This document shows, one piece after another, positions 9,316 to 17,426 of a stretch of DNA of 64,000 nt. This DNA comes from JAKQIM01 sp964633225 (GTDB lineage Bacteria; Chloroflexota; Anaerolineae; Anaerolineales; UBA4823). The stretch is from positions 1-64,000 of the forward strand of contig CAZWFQ010000001.1 in the NCBI GenBank assembly GCA_964633225.1, given 5' to 3'. Under the pieces are notes generated by a model that was given only the letters and a program-made list of their open reading frames with translations, had not been told where the DNA came from and searched no databases. Position 1 is the first letter of the stretch. Each line of letters begins with the position of its first letter. Made by a program: the position numbers and the translations under genes.

Positions 9316-10221
9316 TTAGCCTCGCTTGGGACCAATATACTTCTCCTTTCTGAATACATTGATCAAGAGCGAAAAAACCAGCTTAACTAGCATTATAGAG
9401 TAATATAGCCAATTGAACAAGAAGAAGTAATCTGCCGCCAGGTTCTTGCGATAATATAGATAGTAAGAGCGGTGCCACTCGTAAATAGAGCGGAAGGGCT
9501 GGGCGCGTGAGCCTCCCCGCCCGCCGAAATGGGTGATCTGGGCAGTGGGCACATAATAGATCAGCCAGCCCGCTTTTTGAGCCTGAAAACAGTAATCGGC
9601 ATCATCTTGATAAGCAAAGAACTGCTCGTCTACATAGCCAATTTGCTTGACCACTTCTTGGCGCACGAGCATACAGGAACCGGAGACGCCGTCGCAGGCA
9701 TGGGTGGCGTCTTCATCTAAATAGTTTAGCAGGTAACCGCCAAATAGCTTGCTTTTGGGGAACAGTCGCGAGATGCCCGAAAAATAGCTAAAGGTGGCCC
9801 AGGGCCTTGAAACCCCGCGCCGGCAGGGTTTTTGCATCGTGCCATCCCGGTTCAGCACCTTGGGCCCACAGATGCCAACCTGAGGGTGGGCTTCCATGAA
9901 GGCCACCAGGTTTTGCAGTGCCCCAGGGTGGATTATGGTGTCGGGATTCAGCCACAGCAAGTATCGCCCACTGGATAGGCGCATGCCCTGGTTGGTGGGA
10001 CGCACAAAACCCTCATTCTGGCGGTTCTCCAACAGGTGTATTTGGTCGGAAAATTCAGATTTGAGTATCTCCAGCGTGCCATCGGTGGAGTGGTTGTCAA
10101 CTACAATGATCTCAAGCGATAAGCCCTGGCTGGTCTCAGCCAGCGAGTGCAGGCAGTCGCGGATGTAGCCGCTGGCATTGAGCGTGACCATGCAAACACT
10201 GATGTCGGGAGTGGTGGACAT
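9316..10221 (-). CDS. Glycosyltransferase family 2, rhamnosyltransferase-like
   Basis: 301 residues from ATG 10221; an in-frame TTG at 10233 is possible. The GT-A fold is shown by ISVCMVTLNASGYI at the start, VVDNHSTDGT near 45 and LWLNPDT near 93, the metal/donor site. DGVSGSCMLVRQ and a distal acidic segment (YQDDADYC) are typical of GT2 enzymes that add rhamnose-like sugars. A hydrophobic segment near the C-terminus (FLFNWLYYSIMLVKLVF) suggests membrane association. It starts 14 bases after the stop of the upstream GT4 gene, so the two are co-transcribed. The sugar added is not determinable. Confidence 0.88.
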   Translation of the reverse strand: MSTTPDISVCMVTLNASGYIRDCLHSLAETSQGLSLEIIVVDNHSTDGTLEILKSEFSDQIHLLENRQNEGFVRPTNQGMRLSSGRYLLWLNPDTIIHPGALQNLVAFMEAHPQVGICGPKVLNRDGTMQKPCRRGVSRPWATFSYFSGISRLFPKSKLFGGYLLNYLDEDATHACDGVSGSCMLVRQEVVKQIGYVDEQFFAYQDDADYCFQAQKAGWLIYYVPTAQITHFGGRGGSRAQPFRSIYEWHRSYYLYYRKNLAADYFFLFNWLYYSIMLVKLVFSLLINVFRKEKYIGPKRG

Positions 10222-10235
10222 AATTGATGACAAGA

Positions 10236-11375
10236 TCAGGCCTGGCCCAGGGCGTAGCGGTAAGCCAGGCGCGTTTTTTCGGCAGTGCGCTGCCAGGTGA
10301 AAGTTGCGGCGCGCTCAATTCCCAAGGCCGACAAGCGTTTCCGTTCGGCGGGGTCAGAGAGCAAGCCTTGCAGCGCGGCTGCCAGGCCCTGGCTGTCGTG
10401 GGGAGAAACCTGCACCCCCGCGTTGCCAAGGATTTCGGGCATGGATGAGACGTTTGATGTGATCACGGGTACGCCGCAGGCCATGGCTTCTAACACTGGC
10501 AGGCCAAAGCCCTCGTAGAACGATGGATAAACGAAACATTGTGCCAAATTAAAAATCATGGGCAGGTCTTTTTGTTCAATATACCCGGTGAAGAGCACTT
10601 TCTCTGCCAGGCCCAGGTCTGCCACTTGCTGATCCAGGTGCTCAACCATCCAGCCGCGGCGCCCAGCCATCACCAGGCGGTAGTCTGGAAATTGTGGGCT
10701 GACCTGGGCGAAGGCCTGCAGCAGGGTGGGAACGTTCTTGCGCGGCTCGATCAACCCCACATAGAGCACAAAATGCTCCGGCAGGTTGTATTTCTGGCGC
10801 ACAGCATTTGCACTGGCAGAAGTGGTGTCCAAGGGGGCAAAGTCAGATGTTACGCCAAGCTGGGCAGTAAAGATCTTTTGTGGCGAAATGTTTGCCAGCC
10901 GGATGGCATCCTGGCGGGTGCTTTCTGAGTCGGCTGTCAGGGCGTCTGCCAGGCGCCCGCTGGTATGGATAAAGAAGCGGAAGAAATAACGCTTGGATAG
11001 GGTGTGGAGCTTGGGATACAAGAAGAAGGTCGTATCGTGCAGGGTGACCACACGCTTGCCGGGGTAAGCCAGCGGCAAGGTGTAATGCAGGCTGTGCAGC
11101 ATATCCAGGCGTTGTTGAGCTGCCAGGCGGGGGAAGGCTGTCTGCTCCCAGGCCAGGCGGCGGGCAGGGGGGATATCGGGCAGGGGGAGGATGCGGAAGG
11201 CTGAAGATTGGCTGCCAGGGGGCAGTCCTAAGAGCGGTAGACCATGTTGTTGGACAAAGACGCAAAATTCATCTTCCAGCGGCTGGCGCGCAAAAGCCCG
11301 GATGAGCTGGATGATGTAATGCCCGGCTCCAACCGGACGTGCGGGGAGGGCGGTAGCGTCGATACCGATGCGCAT
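10236..11375 (-). CDS. Glycosyltransferase family 4
   Basis: 379 residues from ATG 11375, chosen because MRIGIDATALP is the usual start of this GT4 group; an upstream in-frame ATG at 11453 would add an unlikely 26-residue extension. The GT-B C-terminal half has YVGLIEPRKNVPTLLQAF and the nucleotide-sugar motif PSFYEGFGLPVLEAMACG, including the EGFGLPxxE signature. The N-terminal half has LHDTTFFLYP. It is likely a mannosyl- or rhamnosyl-type retaining transferase in polysaccharide assembly. It lies between the secreted 616-residue protein and a GT2 gene. Confidence 0.88.
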   Translation of the reverse strand: MRIGIDATALPARPVGAGHYIIQLIRAFARQPLEDEFCVFVQQHGLPLLGLPPGSQSSAFRILPLPDIPPARRLAWEQTAFPRLAAQQRLDMLHSLHYTLPLAYPGKRVVTLHDTTFFLYPKLHTLSKRYFFRFFIHTSGRLADALTADSESTRQDAIRLANISPQKIFTAQLGVTSDFAPLDTTSASANAVRQKYNLPEHFVLYVGLIEPRKNVPTLLQAFAQVSPQFPDYRLVMAGRRGWMVEHLDQQVADLGLAEKVLFTGYIEQKDLPMIFNLAQCFVYPSFYEGFGLPVLEAMACGVPVITSNVSSMPEILGNAGVQVSPHDSQGLAAALQGLLSDPAERKRLSALGIERAATFTWQRTAEKTRLAYRYALGQA

Positions 11376-11468
11376 TTTGTTTTGATGCCGTGTGCAGCCA
11401 CCAGGGACAGGCTGCGAGTGGATGGTGAAGCGCTGGTGAAAACCAGTCTCCACTCGGCGGGTGCTGGG

Positions 11469-13319
11469 CTAAGGCGCCAGCACGCGGACGGGTGCTTCGC
11501 TGCAGTAGACAGCCTGATTATACCCGTCGTTGACCTGTGCGCAGAGGTAATATTCGCCTGGCGTCACGTTGCTGGTATCCCAGGCAAACGTAATATCGGC
11601 TGGCAGGGCTGAGACGAAGGGGTCTGGCCCCACACTGGTTTGTACCACTGGCAAGAACAAGCGAAACGGCCCGCTGAGCGGCGACGGCGTGTAGGGTTGG
11701 GCCGGAGACTGGAAGGGCTCACTGAGATTGGTAGTGTAGAAAAAGCTGACGCTCTGCAGTTCAGCGGCTGGTTTGTTCAGAGTGACCTTGATCGGGAATA
11801 CCCTTCCCTGAACCACGCTGTCCACTTGTGTCAGGCGCAGCCAGTCGAAGCGCTGGTGCAGGGTGAGCGCGGTAATGTTCTCGTTGGGGTCCAGGCGGAA
11901 CTTGACCAGGGGGCCAATGCTGGCTTGCGCGGTCCAAGGGGTATAGCCACAGCCTGAGGGGGTGAATTCTTCAGGAGTGCCGTTCCAGCCATTGTACAGG
12001 TCAACGATGTAGGTGTGCCAGCCCACATCCAAGGCAATGGCCCGGCTGCCGTAGTAACAATCCTCGCCGGGGCGATCTAACTGCCAGAACAGGCGCACAA
12101 TGTGGCCCAGGTCAGGAATACTCCAACTATCCTCGGTATAGGTGGAGAAAGAGAGGTAACGATAGGCAGAGAGGTTGCCGTGATCGGGGGTGTTCAAGAA
12201 GATGCGCGGGTCAGCCTCATTGGCCCCAGGGCCTACACAGGGAGGGCTTAATTGGCTTGGGGGTGCGGTATCGAGCCAGAGCTGACCGGCATTAAAGCTG
12301 TAAGTGGCACAGTCCAGCTTGGTCACATCAGAGCTTTCGATATCCCAGGCATTGCCGTTCGATGTGGCATAATCCAGCCCGCTGAGGGGTGAGGGACGGG
12401 TAAAATTGACGATGGGGGTGCCGACGATGGTGAGTGTACCTTGCTGGATAACCTGGTCGCCAGCGCTGGTCTTGACATAGTAGGTATAATCACCGGCTGC
12501 CAGCCCCTGCACATCCCAGGCGTACGAGCCATCCGGCTGGGGGGTGAAAGAATCCGATACCAAGATTTGCCGCTCAGGCGTGCCAGTGCCCAGCCAGAGG
12601 GTATACGTGCCCTGCGGCAGGCCGGTGAGGGTGGTATAAACAGGCTGGCAATCGGTCAAGCGTGCCCAATCCACGGCAAACTGTGTGCCGGCGACCACAC
12701 TGGGGATGACGCGTAGGGCTTGCCAATACTGCTGGTAAGACCAAGGCTTGTTATAGGGCACCACGGGATTGTTCAGATCTGCCCGGTACAATCCCCACTG
12801 GTTATCATGCACGGTATTGCCGATGGACAAGCCCCATGCCTGGCTGGGGTCCCCCCATGTTTCCATGGCACGGTTGGCGGCCCAGAAAAGCGAGAAATAA
12901 TTGCTCTGGGTTGTGGGCCAATCGGCAAGCATGGCAATATAAAAGCAGCTAAATTGGCTTGATCTGATCGGTAAGCGGGCACCAATCTTATCAGCGATCA
13001 TCCCCGGCGGGTAACCAGAAAACAACAAATAAAACTCGCTGTAGCTGCCCAGTGTGTGCGCAGAAAATATGCCGTTGGCTACTTGATAATCTGCCAGGCG
13101 GTCGGATTCAACTGTACGGTTGAACCATTGGGATATATCAGAAAATTCTGACATATCCCAGGGGTCACGCAGCACACGCGTGGCAAAGTCAATGCTTTCG
13201 GGAGCGGTGTGAGAATTTAGAGCCAGTGCTGTTGTTGCAGGGCGCAGTCCGCTGATCCAAAACGCTGCCAGAAAAATGGTAACAAGCGTCAAGCGGGTTA
13301 AATAATTTACCGTCTTCAT
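11469..13319 (-). CDS. Secreted protein of unknown function
   Basis: 616 residues from ATG 13319; GGAGG lies six bases upstream, a better spacing than the GTG at 13322. The first 35 residues form a signal peptide (FLAAFWISG... ATTALA). The body has no motif I recognise. Around residues 130-190 it contains MAMETWGDPSQAWGLSIGN-like aromatic segments. A beta-rich domain (WDVQGLAAGDYTYYVK) follows, then a Cys-containing region with HTYIVDLYNGWNG resembling a carbohydrate-binding beta-sandwich. Near the C-terminus FRLFLPVVQ matches the LP-motif seen in two other secreted proteins here. Its place inside a polysaccharide cluster suggests a role at the cell surface with glycans; that is inference. 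Confidence 0.7.
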   Translation of the reverse strand: MKTVNYLTRLTLVTIFLAAFWISGLRPATTALALNSHTAPESIDFATRVLRDPWDMSEFSDISQWFNRTVESDRLADYQVANGIFSAHTLGSYSEFYLLFSGYPPGMIADKIGARLPIRSSQFSCFYIAMLADWPTTQSNYFSLFWAANRAMETWGDPSQAWGLSIGNTVHDNQWGLYRADLNNPVVPYNKPWSYQQYWQALRVIPSVVAGTQFAVDWARLTDCQPVYTTLTGLPQGTYTLWLGTGTPERQILVSDSFTPQPDGSYAWDVQGLAAGDYTYYVKTSAGDQVIQQGTLTIVGTPIVNFTRPSPLSGLDYATSNGNAWDIESSDVTKLDCATYSFNAGQLWLDTAPPSQLSPPCVGPGANEADPRIFLNTPDHGNLSAYRYLSFSTYTEDSWSIPDLGHIVRLFWQLDRPGEDCYYGSRAIALDVGWHTYIVDLYNGWNGTPEEFTPSGCGYTPWTAQASIGPLVKFRLDPNENITALTLHQRFDWLRLTQVDSVVQGRVFPIKVTLNKPAAELQSVSFFYTTNLSEPFQSPAQPYTPSPLSGPFRLFLPVVQTSVGPDPFVSALPADITFAWDTSNVTPGEYYLCAQVNDGYNQAVYCSEAPVRVLAP

Positions 13320-13455
13320 CACTTTCCTCCAAAATATGAGCCGGTCCAGGCAGTTTCAATCTGCCTGAATACCATCCCCGGCGCATATTTTCATCATAAC
13401 AGGGATGAAAGACGGTAAAAATGAGAATTTAGTACTATTTTGGGTAAAAAGATAT

Positions 13456-16317
13456 TTACAGTCTTGAAAGCCGCCATTGCACATAGCGCCACAGGCGGTG
13501 CAAGAGCACGCCTGCGCCTTCTGTGCGCCAGATGGCCCGGGCACGGGCGAAGAGAGTGGATAGTGGCAGGCGGGTAGTGGCAAGTGGCAAATGACCTGCA
13601 GGGGGGCGATTGGGAGACGCGCTGCGCTCCGAGAGGCAGTAGCGCCGGAGCGGGGCAACCACCTCAGGCCAGGCAAAAACTTCTGCCAGGTGGGCAAAGG
13701 CCGGCGCCCAGGCAGCTTTGGGCTGGCTGAGCAGTTCGTTTAAGCCCTTGGCCACGGCGTCTACATCCATGGGGGGCACTACCCGTCCAAGCTGGTACTG
13801 GCGTACCCATTCGCTGGTCACATCGCCGCTGCTAACCAGGGTGGGCAGTCCGGCCCAGAAGTAATCCAGGATGCGCGTGCGGATCGAATAGCGGGTTTCT
13901 GCATGCAGGGGGTGCAGGGTCACGCCAACATCTGCTTCGCACAGCAGGGCTTCGCGGTCTTCGTAAGTCAGCCACTCGTAGAAAAAAATCGTGCGTTCTT
14001 TTTCGCCCAATTCCTCAGCCAGGGCAATGGCCCTTTCGGCCATTTTGTGGGGCGGCACAAGGGGGTTGGGATGGCGGGTGCCCAGCAGCACCAGGCGCGC
14101 CTGTGGGTGCTGCTTCACCACCTGGGGCCAGGCCCGGATCAGCGATAGTGGGTCTAACCAATCCCAGATGCCGCCTCCCCACAGCACGATGCGAGATTGC
14201 TGGTTAAAGGCAGGGTGCTGGTCTCTCAAGAATGGACGCACCAGGGGATCGCGGCTGGGGAAGCCCACCCCCACCACATCAATTAGCGAAAGCAGGCTGT
14301 TGTCTTGGGCAAAGCTGCCCGGGGTCACTCGACCGTTGGTCATCAGTGCACCCAGCCACAGGTCGCGCTGGCGGAGGTTGCCGCAGATGAAGTAATCACC
14401 GGTTTGCAGCAGCCTGTTCATCGATGCCACAGCTTGTTGGTTTAGCCCTTCCTGGACGTCTAAGGGCTGGTCTTTGTAGTGATACAGGTTCTCAAGCACC
14501 AGCGGGTCGTACAAATCTACCACGCGGCGGGCATGACTCTTTTGAAGGAATGAAAATTTATCAAGAATGAAGCTCGAGAAAAGCACAACATCGCTGTTGT
14601 TGACCAGGGTTTCGACAGCCCCAGGATGCTCGAAGCGGTAAGGAAAGAGGCGCAGGCCCTTCTCAGGAAGCGTGCGATTGGCGGTGCTGCCCTCGCCCGG
14701 GAAGGCCAGGGTCACATCCAGGTCAGCCGAAAGGGTGCGTGCCATTTCAAGGTAACGCATGCCGGGGCCGGCCATTTTTTCGCCGACGATATCCTGGCTG
14801 ATGATCAATAAAGATGGGCGTTGGCTGCGGGTTGTTTCCAGTTCGGGCATGGGGCGCGTCTTTCTGGCAAGCATCAGGGGTAGGTAAACATGCTGGATTA
14901 TATCCCAGCTTAATTCGGGCAGCCCGCGCCAGATGAAAGGCGGGGGAATCTGGCATTGAGCGCTTTGCTGGTAGGCAAAGAGCTGACGGTCTGAGATAAT
15001 GCGGCGGGATTGCAGAGCCTGGCGTTGAGCACGCAGGCTGGGCAGTTTGTGGAAGAAAGTGCGCCAGCCATCCAGCACGGCGTGGGCCAGCGGGCGGCGG
15101 CCGCGCAAGCTGTAGAGCATGAACCGGGCGAGATCTTCTAAAGCGTAATTGATCAGGAAGCGGGCGGCGGTAAGAGGTGAAAGTAGTTTATAGGCCAGGC
15201 GCAGCCGCCCGTGGACCACATTGCGCAGCTTGAAGGGGGTCAGGTCCACATCCTGGCCCGTGTGGGTCCGTTGGCCAAAGGCATGGTAGATAACCGCCTG
15301 GGGCACAGCCAGGGCGGCAGCACCCAGCAAGCGGGCCCGGTAGGACCATTCTGCATCCTCGTAGTAGATAAAGAATTCTTCGTCTAAGGGGCCAGTTTTC
15401 TGCCAGACCTGGCGCGGGATGATGGTGGCGGCAAAGCAGGCAGATGGGAGCTGCTGCCAGTCATCGAACTGTCCCAGGTCAAGGTGGCCCTGGGCGTTAT
15501 CGGCGCCCCAGAAGGCCGGGCCGACGCGGTTGCCCAACCCGTTTAGAAAGGCTGGCGCCCAGGTGTAGCGGAGCTTGGGGACGGCAATGCTGTGCAGGGG
15601 CGTCTCGTCATGCGGTTCAGATGGTGATGGATCTGGGTGCAGTGCCGGGGCAGGTGAGCTTTGTTTGGCGTAGGCAGCCAGGAGGGCAGAGATGGCGTTG
15701 GGGGCCAGGCGGGTATCAGGGTTAAGGAGCAAGAAGTATTCGCCCTGGGCCAGTTCGACGCCGCGGTTGATGGCATGGGCCAGGCCATAGCCCGGCTGGA
15801 GGCGCAAGGTGCGGACGGTAGGGTAGTGTTCGGCCAGCCAGGGGAGGGGGTCTTCGGTGGAGGCATTGTCTACCAGGATGATCTCGAAGCGAAGACCGGA
15901 TGGGGTTTGGGAATGCAGGGATGTGAGGCATTCGTCGAGCCAATGGCTAGAATTGTAATTGACAATAATGATGGAAATTAAAGACGAATCATCTGGTGGG
16001 GTGGAGAATTCTTGAGGCAGAGCAGCGATTGCTTCTGGTATTGGGTCTGTGACTCTTTCGAGCAGGCCGGCCTCACAGAGGCAGGCAAGGGCGGCACGAA
16101 TGATGAAACCGCGCTGGGAGTTGGTGGCTGAAAGCGAGACGGGCGGAGCAGACCAATCTGCTGCGAGCAAATCGGACAGGGTACGGCCACCGGCTTGCTG
16201 CCAAATGGCCATCAGGGGGGCGTCTAGGGCAATGCTGCCGCCCTGCTGAGTGGTCAGCAGGGGCCTGGCGGCAAAGGTCTGCGGTTGAACGCCAGCCGGG
16301 ATGCGGTAAGATAGCAT
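13456..16317 (-). CDS. PqqD-like domain + GT2 + GT-B trifunctional glycosyltransferase
   Basis: 953 residues. Residues 1-95 (YRIPAGVQPQTF... GGSIALDAPLMAIWQ... RTLSDLLA... ALACLCEAGLLER) read like a PqqD-type winged helix. A GT2 domain starts near 111 (SIIIVNYNSSHWLDECL) with VDNAST and LLLNPDT. A GT-B domain starts near 500 (LLIISQDIVGEKMAGPGMRY) and has WGGGIWDWLDPL in its second half. A variable linker encoded by a 7-bp repeat array (13553-13594) precedes the conserved tail WRLSRL. The paralogue at 24422-26635 has the same layout but lacks the second GT-B half. It is probably a dual transferase adding two sugars; the role of the PqqD-like part is unknown. Confidence 0.85.
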   Translation of the reverse strand: MLSYRIPAGVQPQTFAARPLLTTQQGGSIALDAPLMAIWQQAGGRTLSDLLAADWSAPPVSLSATNSQRGFIIRAALACLCEAGLLERVTDPIPEAIAALPQEFSTPPDDSSLISIIIVNYNSSHWLDECLTSLHSQTPSGLRFEIILVDNASTEDPLPWLAEHYPTVRTLRLQPGYGLAHAINRGVELAQGEYFLLLNPDTRLAPNAISALLAAYAKQSSPAPALHPDPSPSEPHDETPLHSIAVPKLRYTWAPAFLNGLGNRVGPAFWGADNAQGHLDLGQFDDWQQLPSACFAATIIPRQVWQKTGPLDEEFFIYYEDAEWSYRARLLGAAALAVPQAVIYHAFGQRTHTGQDVDLTPFKLRNVVHGRLRLAYKLLSPLTAARFLINYALEDLARFMLYSLRGRRPLAHAVLDGWRTFFHKLPSLRAQRQALQSRRIISDRQLFAYQQSAQCQIPPPFIWRGLPELSWDIIQHVYLPLMLARKTRPMPELETTRSQRPSLLIISQDIVGEKMAGPGMRYLEMARTLSADLDVTLAFPGEGSTANRTLPEKGLRLFPYRFEHPGAVETLVNNSDVVLFSSFILDKFSFLQKSHARRVVDLYDPLVLENLYHYKDQPLDVQEGLNQQAVASMNRLLQTGDYFICGNLRQRDLWLGALMTNGRVTPGSFAQDNSLLSLIDVVGVGFPSRDPLVRPFLRDQHPAFNQQSRIVLWGGGIWDWLDPLSLIRAWPQVVKQHPQARLVLLGTRHPNPLVPPHKMAERAIALAEELGEKERTIFFYEWLTYEDREALLCEADVGVTLHPLHAETRYSIRTRILDYFWAGLPTLVSSGDVTSEWVRQYQLGRVVPPMDVDAVAKGLNELLSQPKAAWAPAFAHLAEVFAWPEVVAPLRRYCLSERSASPNRPPAGHLPLATTRLPLSTLFARARAIWRTEGAGVLLHRLWRYVQWRLSRL
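13553..13594 (-). repeat. Heptamer repeat array inside a glycosyltransferase gene
   Basis: Six successive 7-bp units on the plus strand: agagtgg, atagtgg, caggcgg, gtagtgg, caagtgg, caaatga. The minus-strand consensus is CCACTAY. In frame they encode the linker HLPLATTRLPLST near the C-terminus of the 953-residue transferase. The same heptamer occurs in three gene-start gaps (35592, 43105 and 62897). Confidence 0.7.
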
Positions 16318-16320
16318 GGT

Positions 16321-17421
16321 CTAGCGCATCCACTCCGCTACGGCATTGATCCAATCGGTTGCGCTCTGGGCCAGGGTGCGCTGGCTGTACAGGTAGTGGC
16401 TGGCAGATTGGGCAATGTGCTGGCGCAGGTGGTGGTCGGTGAGCAGGGTTTCAATGGCTTCTTCCCAGGCCGCGGGGGTGTTTTCGGCCAGGAGGCCTGT
16501 TTGTTGGTGCTGGACGGTAGTTTCGTAGGCCGGGCCGCGGCTGAAGATGCCTGCCGCTCCGATGGCGGCGTAATCCAGGAATTTGATATCCGATTTGGTG
16601 TTGTTGAAGGGTGTGCTGCGTAAGGGCGAAAGAGCAATATCCCAATGCAGGTTGGCACCGAACCAGGTCAGAAAGAGCGGGTATTCTTGCTCGGCAGGGG
16701 GCAGATCAATATAGCGCACGGGCAGCCCTTCCAGGGCCTGGCGTGTATCAGCCAGGCGTGTTACGCCAACCATTTGCAGCTCTATCTGCTTCGGGTGTCG
16801 CCGGAAGACGGCCTGCAAGGCGGGCAGGATCATCATCAGGTCTTCGTCGTGCGTGGCGGTGCCCATGCAACCAATCACCAGGCTTTCTCGGGGTTGGGTA
16901 GGGCGGCGTTGTACGAGCAGGCGCTCGTCCAGCGCATTGGGGATAACCACCCAGCGGCTGTCATCTTGCGGGGCGAATTCCAACAAGCGCTGGCGTAGAG
17001 CCGTGGTGGAGCACATCATCCCATCGGCCTGGCGCAGACAGTATTCGACGATCGGTAAGAATTCGGGCGGGGGCCAGCCCTTATTTTCTAGCACCAGGTC
17101 AAAAAAATTATCATCCAAAGAGTAAATGAAGCGTGCGCCAGCGCGATGGATGCGCTCTACCAACTGTTGGACGGCCTCCAGTGAAACATCTGGTCGCCAC
17201 AAGCGTTCCAGGATGACCAGTTCAACGGGTTGGTTGGCTATGCCTACCGATTGGTTGTGGAAATCCAGGTCGAAGCTAGATTCGACGTAGGGGGTTATTT
17301 TGGGGTGCGAGAAAGGACGAATCAGGCGCAAGTATGGGCTGCTGTGCGGTCGGAAATCGATGCCATATTCGTAAACGACGTGCAGTCGCGGGCGGAATGT
17401 GTTCACCGGAGACATATTCAT
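16321..17421 (-). CDS. GT-B-like glycosyltransferase, SxDDN family
   Basis: 366 residues from ATG 17421, chosen because GGTGA lies five bases upstream, the start follows the upstream stop by five bases, and the paralogue begins at the same point (LHVVYEYGIDFRPH versus LHIIYEHGVDLKPF). Conserved blocks include FIYSLDDNFFDL, VVIPNALDERLL, GCMGTATHDEDL and NTKSDIKFLDYAAIG. These fit a GT4-type transferase with its donor-binding half at about 200-340. Its stop is four bases before the 953-residue transferase gene. It pairs with the gene at 19649-20710, so the pair marks a duplicated module. Sugar specificity is unknown. Confidence 0.82.
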   Translation of the reverse strand: MNMSPVNTFRPRLHVVYEYGIDFRPHSSPYLRLIRPFSHPKITPYVESSFDLDFHNQSVGIANQPVELVILERLWRPDVSLEAVQQLVERIHRAGARFIYSLDDNFFDLVLENKGWPPPEFLPIVEYCLRQADGMMCSTTALRQRLLEFAPQDDSRWVVIPNALDERLLVQRRPTQPRESLVIGCMGTATHDEDLMMILPALQAVFRRHPKQIELQMVGVTRLADTRQALEGLPVRYIDLPPAEQEYPLFLTWFGANLHWDIALSPLRSTPFNNTKSDIKFLDYAAIGAAGIFSRGPAYETTVQHQQTGLLAENTPAAWEEAIETLLTDHHLRQHIAQSASHYLYSQRTLAQSATDWINAVAEWMR

Positions 17422-17426
17422 CGTGC

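Noticed and set aside
13393..13419. Promoter-like TATGAT with TTTACC upstream of the secreted 616-residue protein
   Set aside because: The spacer is only 15 bases and the -35 match is weak; not strong enough to list as a feature.
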